Shown here piece after piece: positions 1 through 6,931 of a DNA stretch of 9,680 bases; position 1 is the first letter of the stretch; every line of letters begins with the position of its first letter. Position numbers and translations under genes: made by a program. Source of the stretch: Bacteroidota bacterium (lineage in GTDB: Bacteria; Bacteroidota; Bacteroidia; Flavobacteriales; Schleiferiaceae). The stretch is taken from assembly GCA_003023665.1 (NCBI GenBank), contig PXYR01000065.1, positions 1 to 9,680 on the forward strand, read 5' to 3'. A model generated the notes under the pieces. It ran no database searches and was not told the DNA's origin. It saw nothing but the letters and a program-made list of their open reading frames with translations.

Positions 1-1280
1 TGATACAATTGATCTGTAGTGAAATAAGTATTGACTGCTCCTATCTTCCCTTGAACACTATACTTGATCCCGTAGGACTGCTCAGCTTTTAAATCTGGAT
101 TTCCCCCTGGTGACCAAAATAACTCATTGATTGTGGGTACCCTGTAGAAGGAACCAGCGGTTACTTGTTGGCAGGTTGTTTTCCAATCCTTTATCCAATT
201 CAATTGCGCACCGCCGTACACTTTTGAATTCCAATAAGTACCTCTCCATACGGTATTGAAGGCTTTACCTATAAATTGTTTGTGATTAGCAGTGGCTTGT
301 AACAAAGTAGATTGACGGGATGTCCCTCCAGCATGGATATAACTACCAGAAATTGAACTTTGACGACGCTTTCCTAGCTTGACTAATCGCAAGGTTAATT
401 GATCATAAGTATTTGTATCTCTCAAGTTTATATTTGAAATAGTATCAGTATACGATTGCCATTCCTTACCGTAAAACAAACTCCCTTTCCAATCTCTTTT
501 TTGTGTTGAAACGATTCCTCTAAGGATACGGTCTTCAAGATGATTAACAGTACCGGAGGTGAGTATAGATCCCCTATTATTTTTCAAACCATCAGTGTAC
601 CAAATGTTTGCATTCCATTTAACTCTACCTAATTTACCTTCGTAGCGTTGAAGTAGCGTTAGTGTTGAGTATTCCATCCCTTTCATCCTAAAGTCATTGT
701 TTCCAATGGTATAGGGATAATCATTGGAACTTTGCTCTGTTTTAATAAAAGACCGATACCTGATTTTTGACAACTTACCACCATTTTGAACCACCATTGA
801 ACGGAGCCCTATAGTGTTTGCAGCAAATGATGTTGAAAAGAAAGGTTTTGCAGAAGTTGCCCATCCTAATCTCAATCCTCCTATCATAGCCTTATCACTT
901 GAAAGGAATGCATTTGAACCTGATGCTACCGACACTGCAGTCACTAATACTGATGGCACAATACTCAAGTCTAACACACCAGAAGCCATGCTAGAGATGT
1001 CTATACCCTCCCACATGATTCTACTTTGAGTACTATTTGCTCCACCTAAGTTCATTGTGGCAATTGAACCCGGGGCATATTGTCTAACCTGAAACCTAGA
1101 GTCTTTTTGAAGATATGAGGCGACGTCTCCTATTGAATGAACAACCGTGTCTATAGAAGTACGCTCTTCCGTTGGATCAAGACCATTGGCGCGAACATGT
1201 GCTGTAAACAATGTGTCCGCATTTTGTGCCTTAAGCATGTATGCACTCATCCCTAAGATGAGTAATGTCCAATTTTTCAT
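1..1280 (-). CDS. btuB: TonB-dependent outer-membrane receptor, BtuB-like (probable vitamin B12/corrinoid transporter), C-terminus outside window
   Basis: My own translation of the minus strand from ATG at 1280 is open for 426 codons and leaves the window without a stop, so the C-terminal barrel is missing. Residues 1-19 form a Sec signal peptide ending in KAQ, without a lipobox. Residues about 45-140 are the plug domain, with the family pattern VASYL..., QVRQYAPGSIATMNLGG and IMWEGIDISS. Alternating beta strands of the 22-stranded barrel follow. The motif FYRVPTINELFWSPGGNPDLKAE near residues 378-400 is the classic late-barrel signature of BtuB/FepA-type receptors. There is no carboxypeptidase-like N-terminal extension and no SusC features. 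The family imports scarce ligands across the outer membrane using TonB energy. Assignment to cobalamin rests mainly on the riboswitch just upstream, so receptor class is near certain and substrate is inferred. The start is supported by the signal peptide. Confidence 0.9.
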   Translation of the reverse strand, partial: MKNWTLLILGMSAYMLKAQNADTLFTAHVRANGLDPTEERTSIDTVVHSIGDVASYLQKDSRFQVRQYAPGSIATMNLGGANSTQSRIMWEGIDISSMASGVLDLSIVPSVLVTAVSVASGSNAFLSSDKAMIGGLRLGWATSAKPFFSTSFAANTIGLRSMVVQNGGKLSKIRYRSFIKTEQSSNDYPYTIGNNDFRMKGMEYSTLTLLQRYEGKLGRVKWNANIWYTDGLKNNRGSILTSGTVNHLEDRILRGIVSTQKRDWKGSLFYGKEWQSYTDTISNINLRDTNTYDQLTLRLVKLGKRRQSSISGSYIHAGGTSRQSTLLQATANHKQFIGKAFNTVWRGTYWNSKVYGGAQLNWIKDWKTTCQQVTAGSFYRVPTINELFWSPGGNPDLKAEQSYGIKYSVQGKIGAVNTYFTTDQLY

Positions 1281-1288
1281 ACTATCAG

Positions 1289-1310
1289 AAATGCTTGACC
1301 CAGAGCATTT
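1289..1310 (-). promoter_or_regulatory. Leader hairpin next to the btuB start codon (candidate riboswitch expression platform)
   Basis: On the minus-strand RNA, AAATGCT and AGCATTT form a perfect 7-bp stem with the 8-nt loop CTGGGTCA. It sits 8 nt before the receptor ATG. Only three U residues follow, so it is not an intrinsic terminator. The loop and 3' stem carry TGGGTCAAG, which is complementary to CTTGACCTG in the riboswitch 3' end (seven Watson-Crick pairs plus two G-U pairs). It is probably the translational switch or the kissing-loop partner of the aptamer. The structure is read directly from the sequence; its role is inferred. Confidence 0.5.
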
Positions 1311-1323
1311 ATTTCTAATTAAT

Positions 1324-1478
1324 AGCAGGTCAAGTATTCTGGCTTCCCACTCCCACTTTACTCCTTCCCGCTATTGCAGTGGATTTGTAAAGCTTTCATT
1401 GTGAGTTACAGCTTCTGGCAAAGCCCCGAACTTCAATCGGGTTCCTTTTTATGGTCCACCTCCGTGGCCCAACCTACT
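1324..1478 (-). ncRNA. Cobalamin (B12) riboswitch aptamer
   Basis: On the minus strand the conserved elements of the cobalamin riboswitch appear in order. The 5' P1 strand AGTAGGTT (1478-1471) pairs with the 3' strand GACCTGCT (1331-1324), with two wobbles. Then come AAAAAGGAACCCGATTGAAG with TTCGGGGC, the GCTGTAAC segment, TCCACTG, GCGGGAAGG, and the B12 box AAGCCAGAATACTTGACCTGC. Known riboswitches of this class bind adenosyl- or methylcobalamin and repress transport or synthesis genes. Here the aptamer directly precedes a TonB-dependent receptor, the usual target. It starts about 15 nt after the HMG-CoA lyase stop codon. The aptamer call is strong; the cobalamin form it prefers cannot be told from what I see. 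Confidence 0.93.
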
Positions 1479-1482
1479 GGTG

Positions 1483-1509
1483 TAAAGATAGATTAATGTT
1501 TGCCTCCAA
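1483..1509 (-). promoter_or_regulatory. Probable promoter of the riboswitch-btuB transcript
   Basis: The minus strand has TATCTTTA at 1490-1483, one base from the Bacteroidota -7 consensus TAnnTTTG. A TTG (1509-1507, within TTTTTGG) lies 16 bp upstream as a -33 element, slightly closer than usual. A start site a few bases downstream would fall close to the first base of riboswitch P1, which supports the call. The -33 element lies inside the final codons of the HMG-CoA lyase gene. Read-through from that gene is also possible because no terminator separates them. Confidence 0.45.
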
Positions 1510-2362
1510 AAACGTTTAAGGCACTATTATATGCACTTTCAATTTCAAGAGGGTCTAATTGATGGGTATATCCTTCCAAACCCTCTATAGCAGTGAGCAC
1601 CTTTTCAGTGGGCATGTTACCGATTAAAGCATTCGAGGCAAAAGGACAGCCGCCAAAGCCTTTTAACGCAGTGTCTATTCTAGTGCACCCTGCACTAATT
1701 GCAGCCTTGGTCTTGATCATTGCATCATCATACGTACTGTGCATGTGCGCTCCCCATGGAACTGATGCGACTTTTGACATCATTCGACACAATTCTATCA
1801 CTTTTTCAGTCGTTCCTTCTCCCGTTGTATCGCTTAATGAAATTAAATCAGCTCCAGCATCTTGGGCCATAACCAATCTCTCATAAACAATGTCATGATG
1901 GTATTGCTCACCATATGGATTACCAAATGCCATACTCAAATAAACTACGAGCTCCACGCCCTGTTTATCGGCAATTTCCTTAACTCGTTTTAGATCTTCA
2001 AGTCCATTTTGAATATTCTTCCTAGAGTTTCGCAATTGAAACTCTTCACTCACACTGAAGGGATACCCCCATGCATCTATAAAATCAAACTCGGATGCCC
2101 TCTTGGCACCACCCTCGCTGGCTATTATGCTCAGAAATTTGGTTTCTGTTTCGCAGCGAATGGACTCAATTGCTCCAAAAAGTTCCTTAGCATCAGCCAT
2201 TTGAGGCATTGCTCTAGGACTCACAAAGCTTCCTGCATCAATAGTGTGAAATCCACATTTAGCAAGACTTTTTATGTGTGAGACCTTCTCTTTGGTGGGT
2301 ATAAAATCCTTTAGTCCTTGCCAAGCATCACGCGGACACTCAACTACGGCAATTTTGGTCAT
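1493..2362 (-). CDS. Hydroxymethylglutaryl-CoA lyase (HMGL-like family)
   Basis: This TIM-barrel lyase of the HMGL/DRE family would cleave HMG-CoA to acetoacetate and acetyl-CoA, the last step of leucine breakdown. Visible motifs, numbered from the ATG at 2362: ECPRD with catalytic Arg11 and metal-binding Asp12; SFVSPRAMPQMAD at 45-57; SLSDTTGEGT at 175-184; the metal-binding pair His206/His208 in AHMHSTYDDA; and the signature GFGGCP with active-site Cys239, then GNMPTE. The glutamate after strand 2 of classical enzymes (Glu72 in human) is Asp42 here, and the usual DGLQ is DAWQ. I recall this variant from other Flavobacteriales. The reading frame extends to a TTG at 2377, but ATG at 2362 starts right before the first beta strand and gives 289 residues, so I prefer it. 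It lies 33 nt after pyrD. Substrate is inferred from the family. Confidence 0.85.
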   Translation of the reverse strand: MTKIAVVECPRDAWQGLKDFIPTKEKVSHIKSLAKCGFHTIDAGSFVSPRAMPQMADAKELFGAIESIRCETETKFLSIIASEGGAKRASEFDFIDAWGYPFSVSEEFQLRNSRKNIQNGLEDLKRVKEIADKQGVELVVYLSMAFGNPYGEQYHHDIVYERLVMAQDAGADLISLSDTTGEGTTEKVIELCRMMSKVASVPWGAHMHSTYDDAMIKTKAAISAGCTRIDTALKGFGGCPFASNALIGNMPTEKVLTAIEGLEGYTHQLDPLEIESAYNSALNVFGGKH

Positions 2363-2395
2363 ATTATAGATGGTCAATAGGTTCTTGCTCCGAAT

Positions 2396-3412
2396 TTACA
2401 AAGAACGAAGCATTTTACGCACCATGGCTGGACCTTCGTATAAAAACCCGGTATAAACTTGTACGAGGTCCGCACCAGCTTCAAGCTTTTCTCTTGCATC
2501 TTCTGCAGTAGAAACCCCTCCTACTGCAATAATAGCTGTATTTACAGATAATTTGCTGCGTAAATAACGAACTACTTCTGTACTTCTCTTGGTCAATACT
2601 TTGCCGCTTAATCCACCAGGGCCTATAGCTTCTATTTGAACTTTAGACGTAGTCAAACCTTCTCTTGAAATAGTGGTGTTTGTGGCTACAATACCACTCA
2701 ATTTAAGTTCGTTCACAATCTCAATGATATCATCAAGTTGATGAGTGTTTAAATCGGGCGCAATTTTCAACAAAAGGGGTTTATCTCCTAATTCTATATT
2801 CCGTTGTTGCACTTCTTGAAGCAGTGCCTTTAACGGCTTCTTTTGTTGAAGTTCACGCAGATTTGGCGTATTGGGTGAGCTCACATTTACAACAAAATAG
2901 TCCACTACGCCATGAAGAGCCTCAACACCTTTAATGTAATCTGTTATTGCCTCTTCATTTGGTGTCAACTTGTTTTTACCAATGTTGCCTCCAATTACAA
3001 TATCGGTTTTTCTCTTGGCTAACTTTAACGCAGCTGCATCAAAGCCACCATTATTGAATCCCATTCTATTGATTACAGACTCGTCTTCAACTAATCTAAA
3101 TAGACGAGGTTTTGGATTTCCTTCTTGAGCAATAGGTGTTAATGTTCCTATTTCTATAAATCCAAAACCAAAAGCGCTTAGCTCATTAAATAATTTGGCA
3201 TCCTTATCAAATCCTGCTGCCAAACCAACAGGATTACGGAATGATAAACCCATTACTTTCTTTTCATTTCCTTTTATGGATCCAAAAAGCGAATTAGTTA
3301 ACCAATAAACACCGGGGATTCTGAAAAATAGTTTGATTGTGGCAAAAGTGAAATGATGCGCTTGTTCTGCATTCATTAAAAACAATAACGGTCGAATAAG
3401 GCCTTTATACAT
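2396..3412 (-). CDS. pyrD: Dihydroorotate dehydrogenase (quinone), class 2
   Basis: This FMN enzyme oxidises dihydroorotate to orotate, the fourth step of UMP synthesis, passing electrons to membrane quinone. At 338 residues it has the usual class 2 length. The N-terminal residues 1-45 are the amphipathic membrane-association and quinone-tunnel extension, which class 1 enzymes lack. Landmarks are NPVGLAAGFDKDA (60-72), NRMGFNNGG (115-123), NVSSPNTPNLR with catalytic base Ser179 as in class 2, LLKIAPD (214-220), TNTT (244-247), GGLSGK (266-271), and the phosphate-binding AVGGV (296-300) and YTGF (320-323). The ATG is one base after the smpB stop (TAAT followed by ATG), so translation is probably coupled to smpB. 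The HMG-CoA lyase gene follows on the same strand. All key residues are present. Confidence 0.97.
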   Translation of the reverse strand: MYKGLIRPLLFLMNAEQAHHFTFATIKLFFRIPGVYWLTNSLFGSIKGNEKKVMGLSFRNPVGLAAGFDKDAKLFNELSAFGFGFIEIGTLTPIAQEGNPKPRLFRLVEDESVINRMGFNNGGFDAAALKLAKRKTDIVIGGNIGKNKLTPNEEAITDYIKGVEALHGVVDYFVVNVSSPNTPNLRELQQKKPLKALLQEVQQRNIELGDKPLLLKIAPDLNTHQLDDIIEIVNELKLSGIVATNTTISREGLTTSKVQIEAIGPGGLSGKVLTKRSTEVVRYLRSKLSVNTAIIAVGGVSTAEDAREKLEAGADLVQVYTGFLYEGPAMVRKMLRSL

Positions 3413-3413
3413 A

Positions 3414-3860
3414 TTAAAATCTTTTTAATCGAGCTAGATCCCTTTTGGCATCTTTCTCTTTGAGAGACTGGCGCTTATCATAATTCTTCTTTCCTTTTGC
3501 CACGGCAATATTTAATTTCACCCATCCCTTTTCATTGATAAACAACTTCGTAGGAATAATGGTAATACCTTGATCTTTAGTGGCTTTATCTATTTTCTCA
3601 ATTTCTTTTTTACCCAACAATAACTTTCTCTCTCGAATAGGATCATGATTAAAAATATTGCCATGAGACCATTCTGCAACATTCATGTTTTTGATAAAAA
3701 GCTCGTTTTCCTTGAGGTAACAATACGCCTCCATTATAGAGGCTTTACCCATACGAATACTCTTAACTTCTGTACCTAGAAGCTGTAACCCTGCCGTATA
3801 CGTGTCTAACCATTCGTAGTCAAACTTGGCCTTCTTATTTTTTATCTCAATGGATTTCAC
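3414..3860 (-). CDS. smpB: SsrA (tmRNA)-binding protein SmpB
   Basis: SmpB binds the tRNA-like end of tmRNA and delivers it to stalled ribosomes for trans-translation. The 148-residue protein has the full family pattern: NKKAKFDYEWLDTYTAGLQL at 8-27, GTEVKS at 29-34, the NHDP-R-RKLLL block at 71-82, and the basic KGKKNYDKR at 122-130. The C-terminal tail QSLKEKDAKRDLARLKRF follows. That tail fills the empty mRNA channel in the known structures. Length and motifs are complete. It lies 15 nt after pcm and 1 nt before pyrD, in one apparent transcript. No ssrA gene for the partner RNA is visible in this window. Confidence 0.98.
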   Translation of the reverse strand: MKSIEIKNKKAKFDYEWLDTYTAGLQLLGTEVKSIRMGKASIMEAYCYLKENELFIKNMNVAEWSHGNIFNHDPIRERKLLLGKKEIEKIDKATKDQGITIIPTKLFINEKGWVKLNIAVAKGKKNYDKRQSLKEKDAKRDLARLKRF

Positions 3861-3875
3861 AGCAGCAAAGGTACA

Positions 3876-4517
3876 CTACTCCTTATTACGTAGCATTGGA
3901 ACAAAGGCTGCATCTCCTAACACTTCTTGAACAAAAGTATTATCGTGCTTTTTTCGAATTCGAATCATCTTTTGCGTTTTGTCGCCTACTGGAATAATCA
4001 TCAAACCGCCAGGACTCAGTTGAGTCAATAATGCCTTAGGAACAAAAGGAGCGCCACAGGTTACTATGATTCGATCAAACGGAGCAAACACCGGCATCCC
4101 TTTAAATCCGTCTCCAAACTTTTGTTCAGCCCTCAATCCCAATATTTTCAGCATTTTCTTTGAAAAATCCACCAGTTCTTTTTGTCTTTCAATGGTAAAT
4201 AACTTCACCCCTAATTCCACCAAAACAGCGGCCTGGTATCCACATCCTGTGCCTATTTCAAGAACTTTCAAACCCTTTTCAATTTCAAGCAATTCGCTTT
4301 GCCAAGCAACTGTGGAAGGATGGCTTATAGTTTGTCCTGCCGCTATAGGAAAAGCCTTGTCTTGATAAGCGTGTTGATGAAAACCACTTTCTAAAAAGAT
4401 ATGACGCGGTACTCGCATCATGGCTTCTAGTACTTGTTCCTTTGCATAACCCTTTGAAAATAAGTGCTCACAAAGTTGTTTACGCTGGCCTTGAAATATT
4501 GGTGTATCTATTTCCAT
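3876..4517 (-). CDS. pcm: Protein-L-isoaspartate O-methyltransferase
   Basis: Pcm uses S-adenosylmethionine to methylate isoaspartyl residues in aged proteins, starting their repair to normal aspartate. Numbering from the ATG at 4517 gives 213 residues, the typical length. The substrate loop DKAFPIAAGQTISHPSTVA spans 53-71. SAM motif I, VLEIGTGCGYQAA, spans 85-97. The acidic ERQKEL follows at 110-115, then GDGFKGMPVFAPFDRIIVT (135-153), GAPFVP, and LSPGGLMIIPVG (167-178). The same frame extends to an ATG at 4565, adding 16 residues (MFKDKNRLYL...) that do not resemble the family. The ATG at 4517 has the usual short N-terminus, so I chose it. It is the first gene of the leftward run and is transcribed divergently from the lipoprotein gene. 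Confidence 0.95.
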   Translation of the reverse strand: MEIDTPIFQGQRKQLCEHLFSKGYAKEQVLEAMMRVPRHIFLESGFHQHAYQDKAFPIAAGQTISHPSTVAWQSELLEIEKGLKVLEIGTGCGYQAAVLVELGVKLFTIERQKELVDFSKKMLKILGLRAEQKFGDGFKGMPVFAPFDRIIVTCGAPFVPKALLTQLSPGGLMIIPVGDKTQKMIRIRKKHDNTFVQEVLGDAAFVPMLRNKE

Positions 4518-4524
4518 ACTGAAG

Positions 4525-4532
4525 GAAATGTA
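4525..4532 (-). promoter_or_regulatory. Possible -7 element for the pcm-smpB-pyrD-HMGL run
   Basis: The minus strand reads TACATTTC, one mismatch from TAnnTTTG, exactly 7 nt before the chosen pcm ATG at 4517. If active, the mRNA would begin within a few bases of the start codon. I see no TTG -33 element at the expected distance, so this is weak. Its main interest is that the spacing matches the better promoter box of the divergent gene at 4604-4611. Confidence 0.22.
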
Positions 4533-4603
4533 GGTTAAGTAGAGTCGATTTTTGTCTTTAAACATCCATAGTTTTTAACAAAACACCATTACCTATCATT
4601 CGT

Positions 4604-4611
4604 TAACTTTG
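4604..4611 (+). promoter_or_regulatory. -7 promoter box (TAnnTTTG) for the lipoprotein-sugar transferase operon
   Basis: TAACTTTG is an exact match to the Bacteroidota -7 consensus TAnnTTTG and lies in the 53-base divergent gap, the only obvious place for this promoter. No clear TTG -33 element is visible. The box ends 7 nt before the ATG at 4619, so the transcript would be leaderless or carry a leader of only a few bases. The match is direct; activity is inferred. Confidence 0.5.
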
Positions 4612-4618
4612 GGGGCTC

Positions 4619-5488
4619 ATGAAAAGAATCCTACTTACCCTTTATTGTATAGTAACCGCTTTTTATCTGATCAGCTGCGACACCGCAGCTGCACCGGAAG
4701 TTGCATATCTAAAGGTGGATAGTTTAACGGTAAATGCCCTTATCAACCAAGGTACTAGTTCCTCTAAAATAAACACGTTCTGGGTTGAGCAAAATGGCAC
4801 GCAGATAGGAGCCTTTATACCACCTTGTGAGGTACCCATTCTCGCTGGAGAGAATCAAGAGATTCGAATCATACCCGGTATTTCTATTAACGGCAGCTAT
4901 GCACAGCGCAATCAATATGAAATGCTCAATGCTAAGGTTTTTAATTGGAACCTATCTCCATTCAGCAAACGAACGCTTTCTAGAAACCAACAAACCTTTA
5001 GTTACAATGAGAATTTTACTATTCGAGTCATTGAAGATTTTGATGGCGTTGGACTAAATTTTAATAATGCCATTCAAAGTGACACTAGTATTCAAATCAT
5101 AGATGACACCATGGGTTCGTTTCAGTATCCGGGTGAAACGCCAAACTCAAGCGGCAAGGTTACCTTACTTCCCACAACAATTGCAGAGTTCCGAACTCCA
5201 GAAGCTTTTGAGCTCCCCAAGGGCGGCGCAAACGTATGGCTGGAGGTAAATTATAAAACCGACATCCCCTTAACCTTTGGAGTTATTGCCAATGAACAAT
5301 TTCAAAGTATACAAGCACCTGTGGTTACACTTTTTTCCAATACTCAATGGAATAAAGTCTACTTAAATCTCGTTACAGAGGTTAGTGGTTATCCTAATGC
5401 CGGCGATTATAATTTGTTTTTTGGTGCCGTGAATAACACCAATGATACAGCCTCTATACTTATAGACAACATAAAGCTATTGTATTGA
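4619..5488 (+). CDS. Predicted lipoprotein with PEGA-like N-terminal region and jelly-roll-like C-terminal domain, partner of the downstream sugar transferase
   Basis: Residues 1-19 are a signal peptide with a lipobox LISC, so Cys20 would be lipidated. Asp21 follows, and I do not see a clear surface-export signal, so inner-leaflet versus surface location is open. Residues about 28-90 include FWVEQNGTQIGAFIPPCEVP and IRIIPGI, the pattern of a short beta-sandwich of the PEGA kind. Residues about 145-289 are beta-rich, with aromatic strands and the ending SILIDNIKLLY. That resembles galactose-binding or jelly-roll domains, but I see no defined binding residues. There are no enzyme motifs. The stop codon overlaps the start of the sugar transferase (TTGA). 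A structural or accessory role in polysaccharide assembly or export is plausible only from this coupling. Function unknown. Confidence 0.85.
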   Translation: MKRILLTLYCIVTAFYLISCDTAAAPEVAYLKVDSLTVNALINQGTSSSKINTFWVEQNGTQIGAFIPPCEVPILAGENQEIRIIPGISINGSYAQRNQYEMLNAKVFNWNLSPFSKRTLSRNQQTFSYNENFTIRVIEDFDGVGLNFNNAIQSDTSIQIIDDTMGSFQYPGETPNSSGKVTLLPTTIAEFRTPEAFELPKGGANVWLEVNYKTDIPLTFGVIANEQFQSIQAPVVTLFSNTQWNKVYLNLVTEVSGYPNAGDYNLFFGAVNNTNDTASILIDNIKLLY

Positions 5489-6909
5489 ATAGAACAAAGA
5501 CACTTGAGAAACGATTAAGACTCCTCTATATTCTGCTTGATTTTCTTTCTGGAGCGGCGGCTTATACAGCACTTCATATTGTTCGCAAACGAATAATTGA
5601 ACCTACCCGTTTTGGAATTGAGTTGCCATTTGAATTCAATCAAAAGTTTTGGTTAGCGATTTTCATTACAGCAATGATATACGTTTTAATCAGTGGTTTA
5701 GGCGGAACCTACAGAGATTTGACACGAAAGAGTAGATTGAAACAAACTTTTAATACGCTCTCTAGTGCCCTTGTTACCGCACTTATTTTATTCTTTTTGA
5801 TTTTTTTGGACGATTACATTAAATCCTACAATCAATACTATGTAACATTGGGAACCTATACCCTTTCCCTATTTGTTTTCAGTGCAGTCTTCAGGTTTGT
5901 GTTAGCAAGCTATGTGCGCAAACAATTAGATGCTAAGAAATTAAGTTTCAAGTCCATCTTAGTAGGCTCAGGAAAAGAAGCTGGCGATTTACTCCAATCG
6001 TTTCAACACGAGCGCACCAAAGGGTATGAATTCATTGGTTATATGAAGATCAATGGAGATACAGTTGACTCAAGAATTGACCAAATACCGTATTTAGGTA
6101 GTATCAATCAGATACGTGATGTGGCTAACGACAATCAAATTGAAGACATCATTATTGCCCTATCAACTGGAAATAGCGAGGCGATAGCCAAAATAGTTAG
6201 TGACTTGGAAGATCTCCAACTCCGAATTCATGTGCTTCCAAACCTATTCAGTATCCTTAGCGGTCATGTAAAAATGGAAAGTTTTGGACGATCCATGATT
6301 GAAGTGAAACGTGATTTAGTCCCGCCACATGTAGTATTCATAAAGCGAGTTTTTGACATTTTAATTTCCATAGCCTCTCTCCTACTTCTATCTCCTGTTA
6401 TTCTTATGGGAGCGATTGGTGTCAAAACAACCTCCAAAGGCCCAATATTTTTTAAGCAGAACAGGCTAGGCAAGAACGGTAAGTCCTTTAAAATCATAAA
6501 ACTCAGGAGTATGGTCATGGATGCGGAAAAGTTGGGACCTCAATTAAGCAGTGAAGAAGATCCGCGCATTACCCCCTGGGGGCGGACTATGAGAAAATAT
6601 CGTATTGACGAACTTCCACAATTCTATAATGTACTTATGGGCGATATGGCCATTGTGGGACCAAGACCCGAGAGAAAATTTTATTTTGAACAAATCATTG
6701 CTGAAGCTCCTCAATACAAATTTCTGCTTCGAGTGAAGCCCGGTATAACTTCTTGGGGGATGGTAAAATATGGCTATGCAGAAAATGTAGAAGAAATGCT
6801 AGAAAGGGCACGGTTTGACCTAATCTATACAGAAAACATCACCTTATTGAGTGATATAAAAATCCTCTTCTATACCTTAGTTACCGTTTTGCAAGGAAGA
6901 GGTAAATAG
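5485..6909 (+). CDS. Exopolysaccharide polyprenyl glycosylphosphotransferase (WcaJ/PglC-superfamily sugar-1-phosphate transferase)
   Basis: This membrane enzyme would move a sugar-1-phosphate from a UDP-sugar to undecaprenyl phosphate, the first step of building exopolysaccharide repeat units. The N-terminal part has four probable transmembrane helices (about 12-34, 54-73, 92-109, 120-142). A Rossmann-like cytosolic domain begins at SILVGSGKEAG (157-167). The C-terminal bacterial sugar transferase domain starts with a membrane hairpin near 286-313, then KLRSM (339-343), RKYRIDELPQ with the catalytic Asp375-Glu376 dyad, GDMAIVGPRPE (386-396) and KPGITSW (418-424). At 474 residues it is full length. 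The only start matching the upstream gene end is TTG at 5485, sharing TTGA with the lipoprotein stop. The next in-frame Met is residue 64, inside helix 2, so TTG is likely real. The sugar used cannot be read from the sequence. Confidence 0.95.
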   Translation: MNRTKTLEKRLRLLYILLDFLSGAAAYTALHIVRKRIIEPTRFGIELPFEFNQKFWLAIFITAMIYVLISGLGGTYRDLTRKSRLKQTFNTLSSALVTALILFFLIFLDDYIKSYNQYYVTLGTYTLSLFVFSAVFRFVLASYVRKQLDAKKLSFKSILVGSGKEAGDLLQSFQHERTKGYEFIGYMKINGDTVDSRIDQIPYLGSINQIRDVANDNQIEDIIIALSTGNSEAIAKIVSDLEDLQLRIHVLPNLFSILSGHVKMESFGRSMIEVKRDLVPPHVVFIKRVFDILISIASLLLLSPVILMGAIGVKTTSKGPIFFKQNRLGKNGKSFKIIKLRSMVMDAEKLGPQLSSEEDPRITPWGRTMRKYRIDELPQFYNVLMGDMAIVGPRPERKFYFEQIIAEAPQYKFLLRVKPGITSWGMVKYGYAENVEEMLERARFDLIYTENITLLSDIKILFYTLVTVLQGRGK

Positions 6910-6931
6910 CGAAACTAAAACACTATCACAG

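Noticed and set aside
814..1029. A 71-codon plus-strand reading frame
   Set aside because: It lies antisense to the well-supported TonB-dependent receptor and has no domain-like composition.
1289..1310. Intrinsic terminator before btuB
   Set aside because: The stem is AT-rich and only three T residues follow on the transcribed strand, so attenuation by termination is unlikely.
1147..1404. An 85-codon plus-strand reading frame
   Set aside because: It runs antisense through the receptor N-terminus and the riboswitch, whose conserved elements explain the sequence better.
1593..2281. Two plus-strand reading frames (1593-1886 and 2009-2281)
   Set aside because: Both are antisense shadows of the HMG-CoA lyase gene, with no family motifs.
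2363..2377. TTG start for the HMG-CoA lyase, adding five residues
   Set aside because: The ATG at 2362 begins just before the first beta strand, as I recall for relatives; the extra residues add nothing recognisable.
4518..4565. Longer pcm start at ATG 4565
   Set aside because: The added 16 residues do not resemble the family, and 213 residues from 4517 is the normal length.
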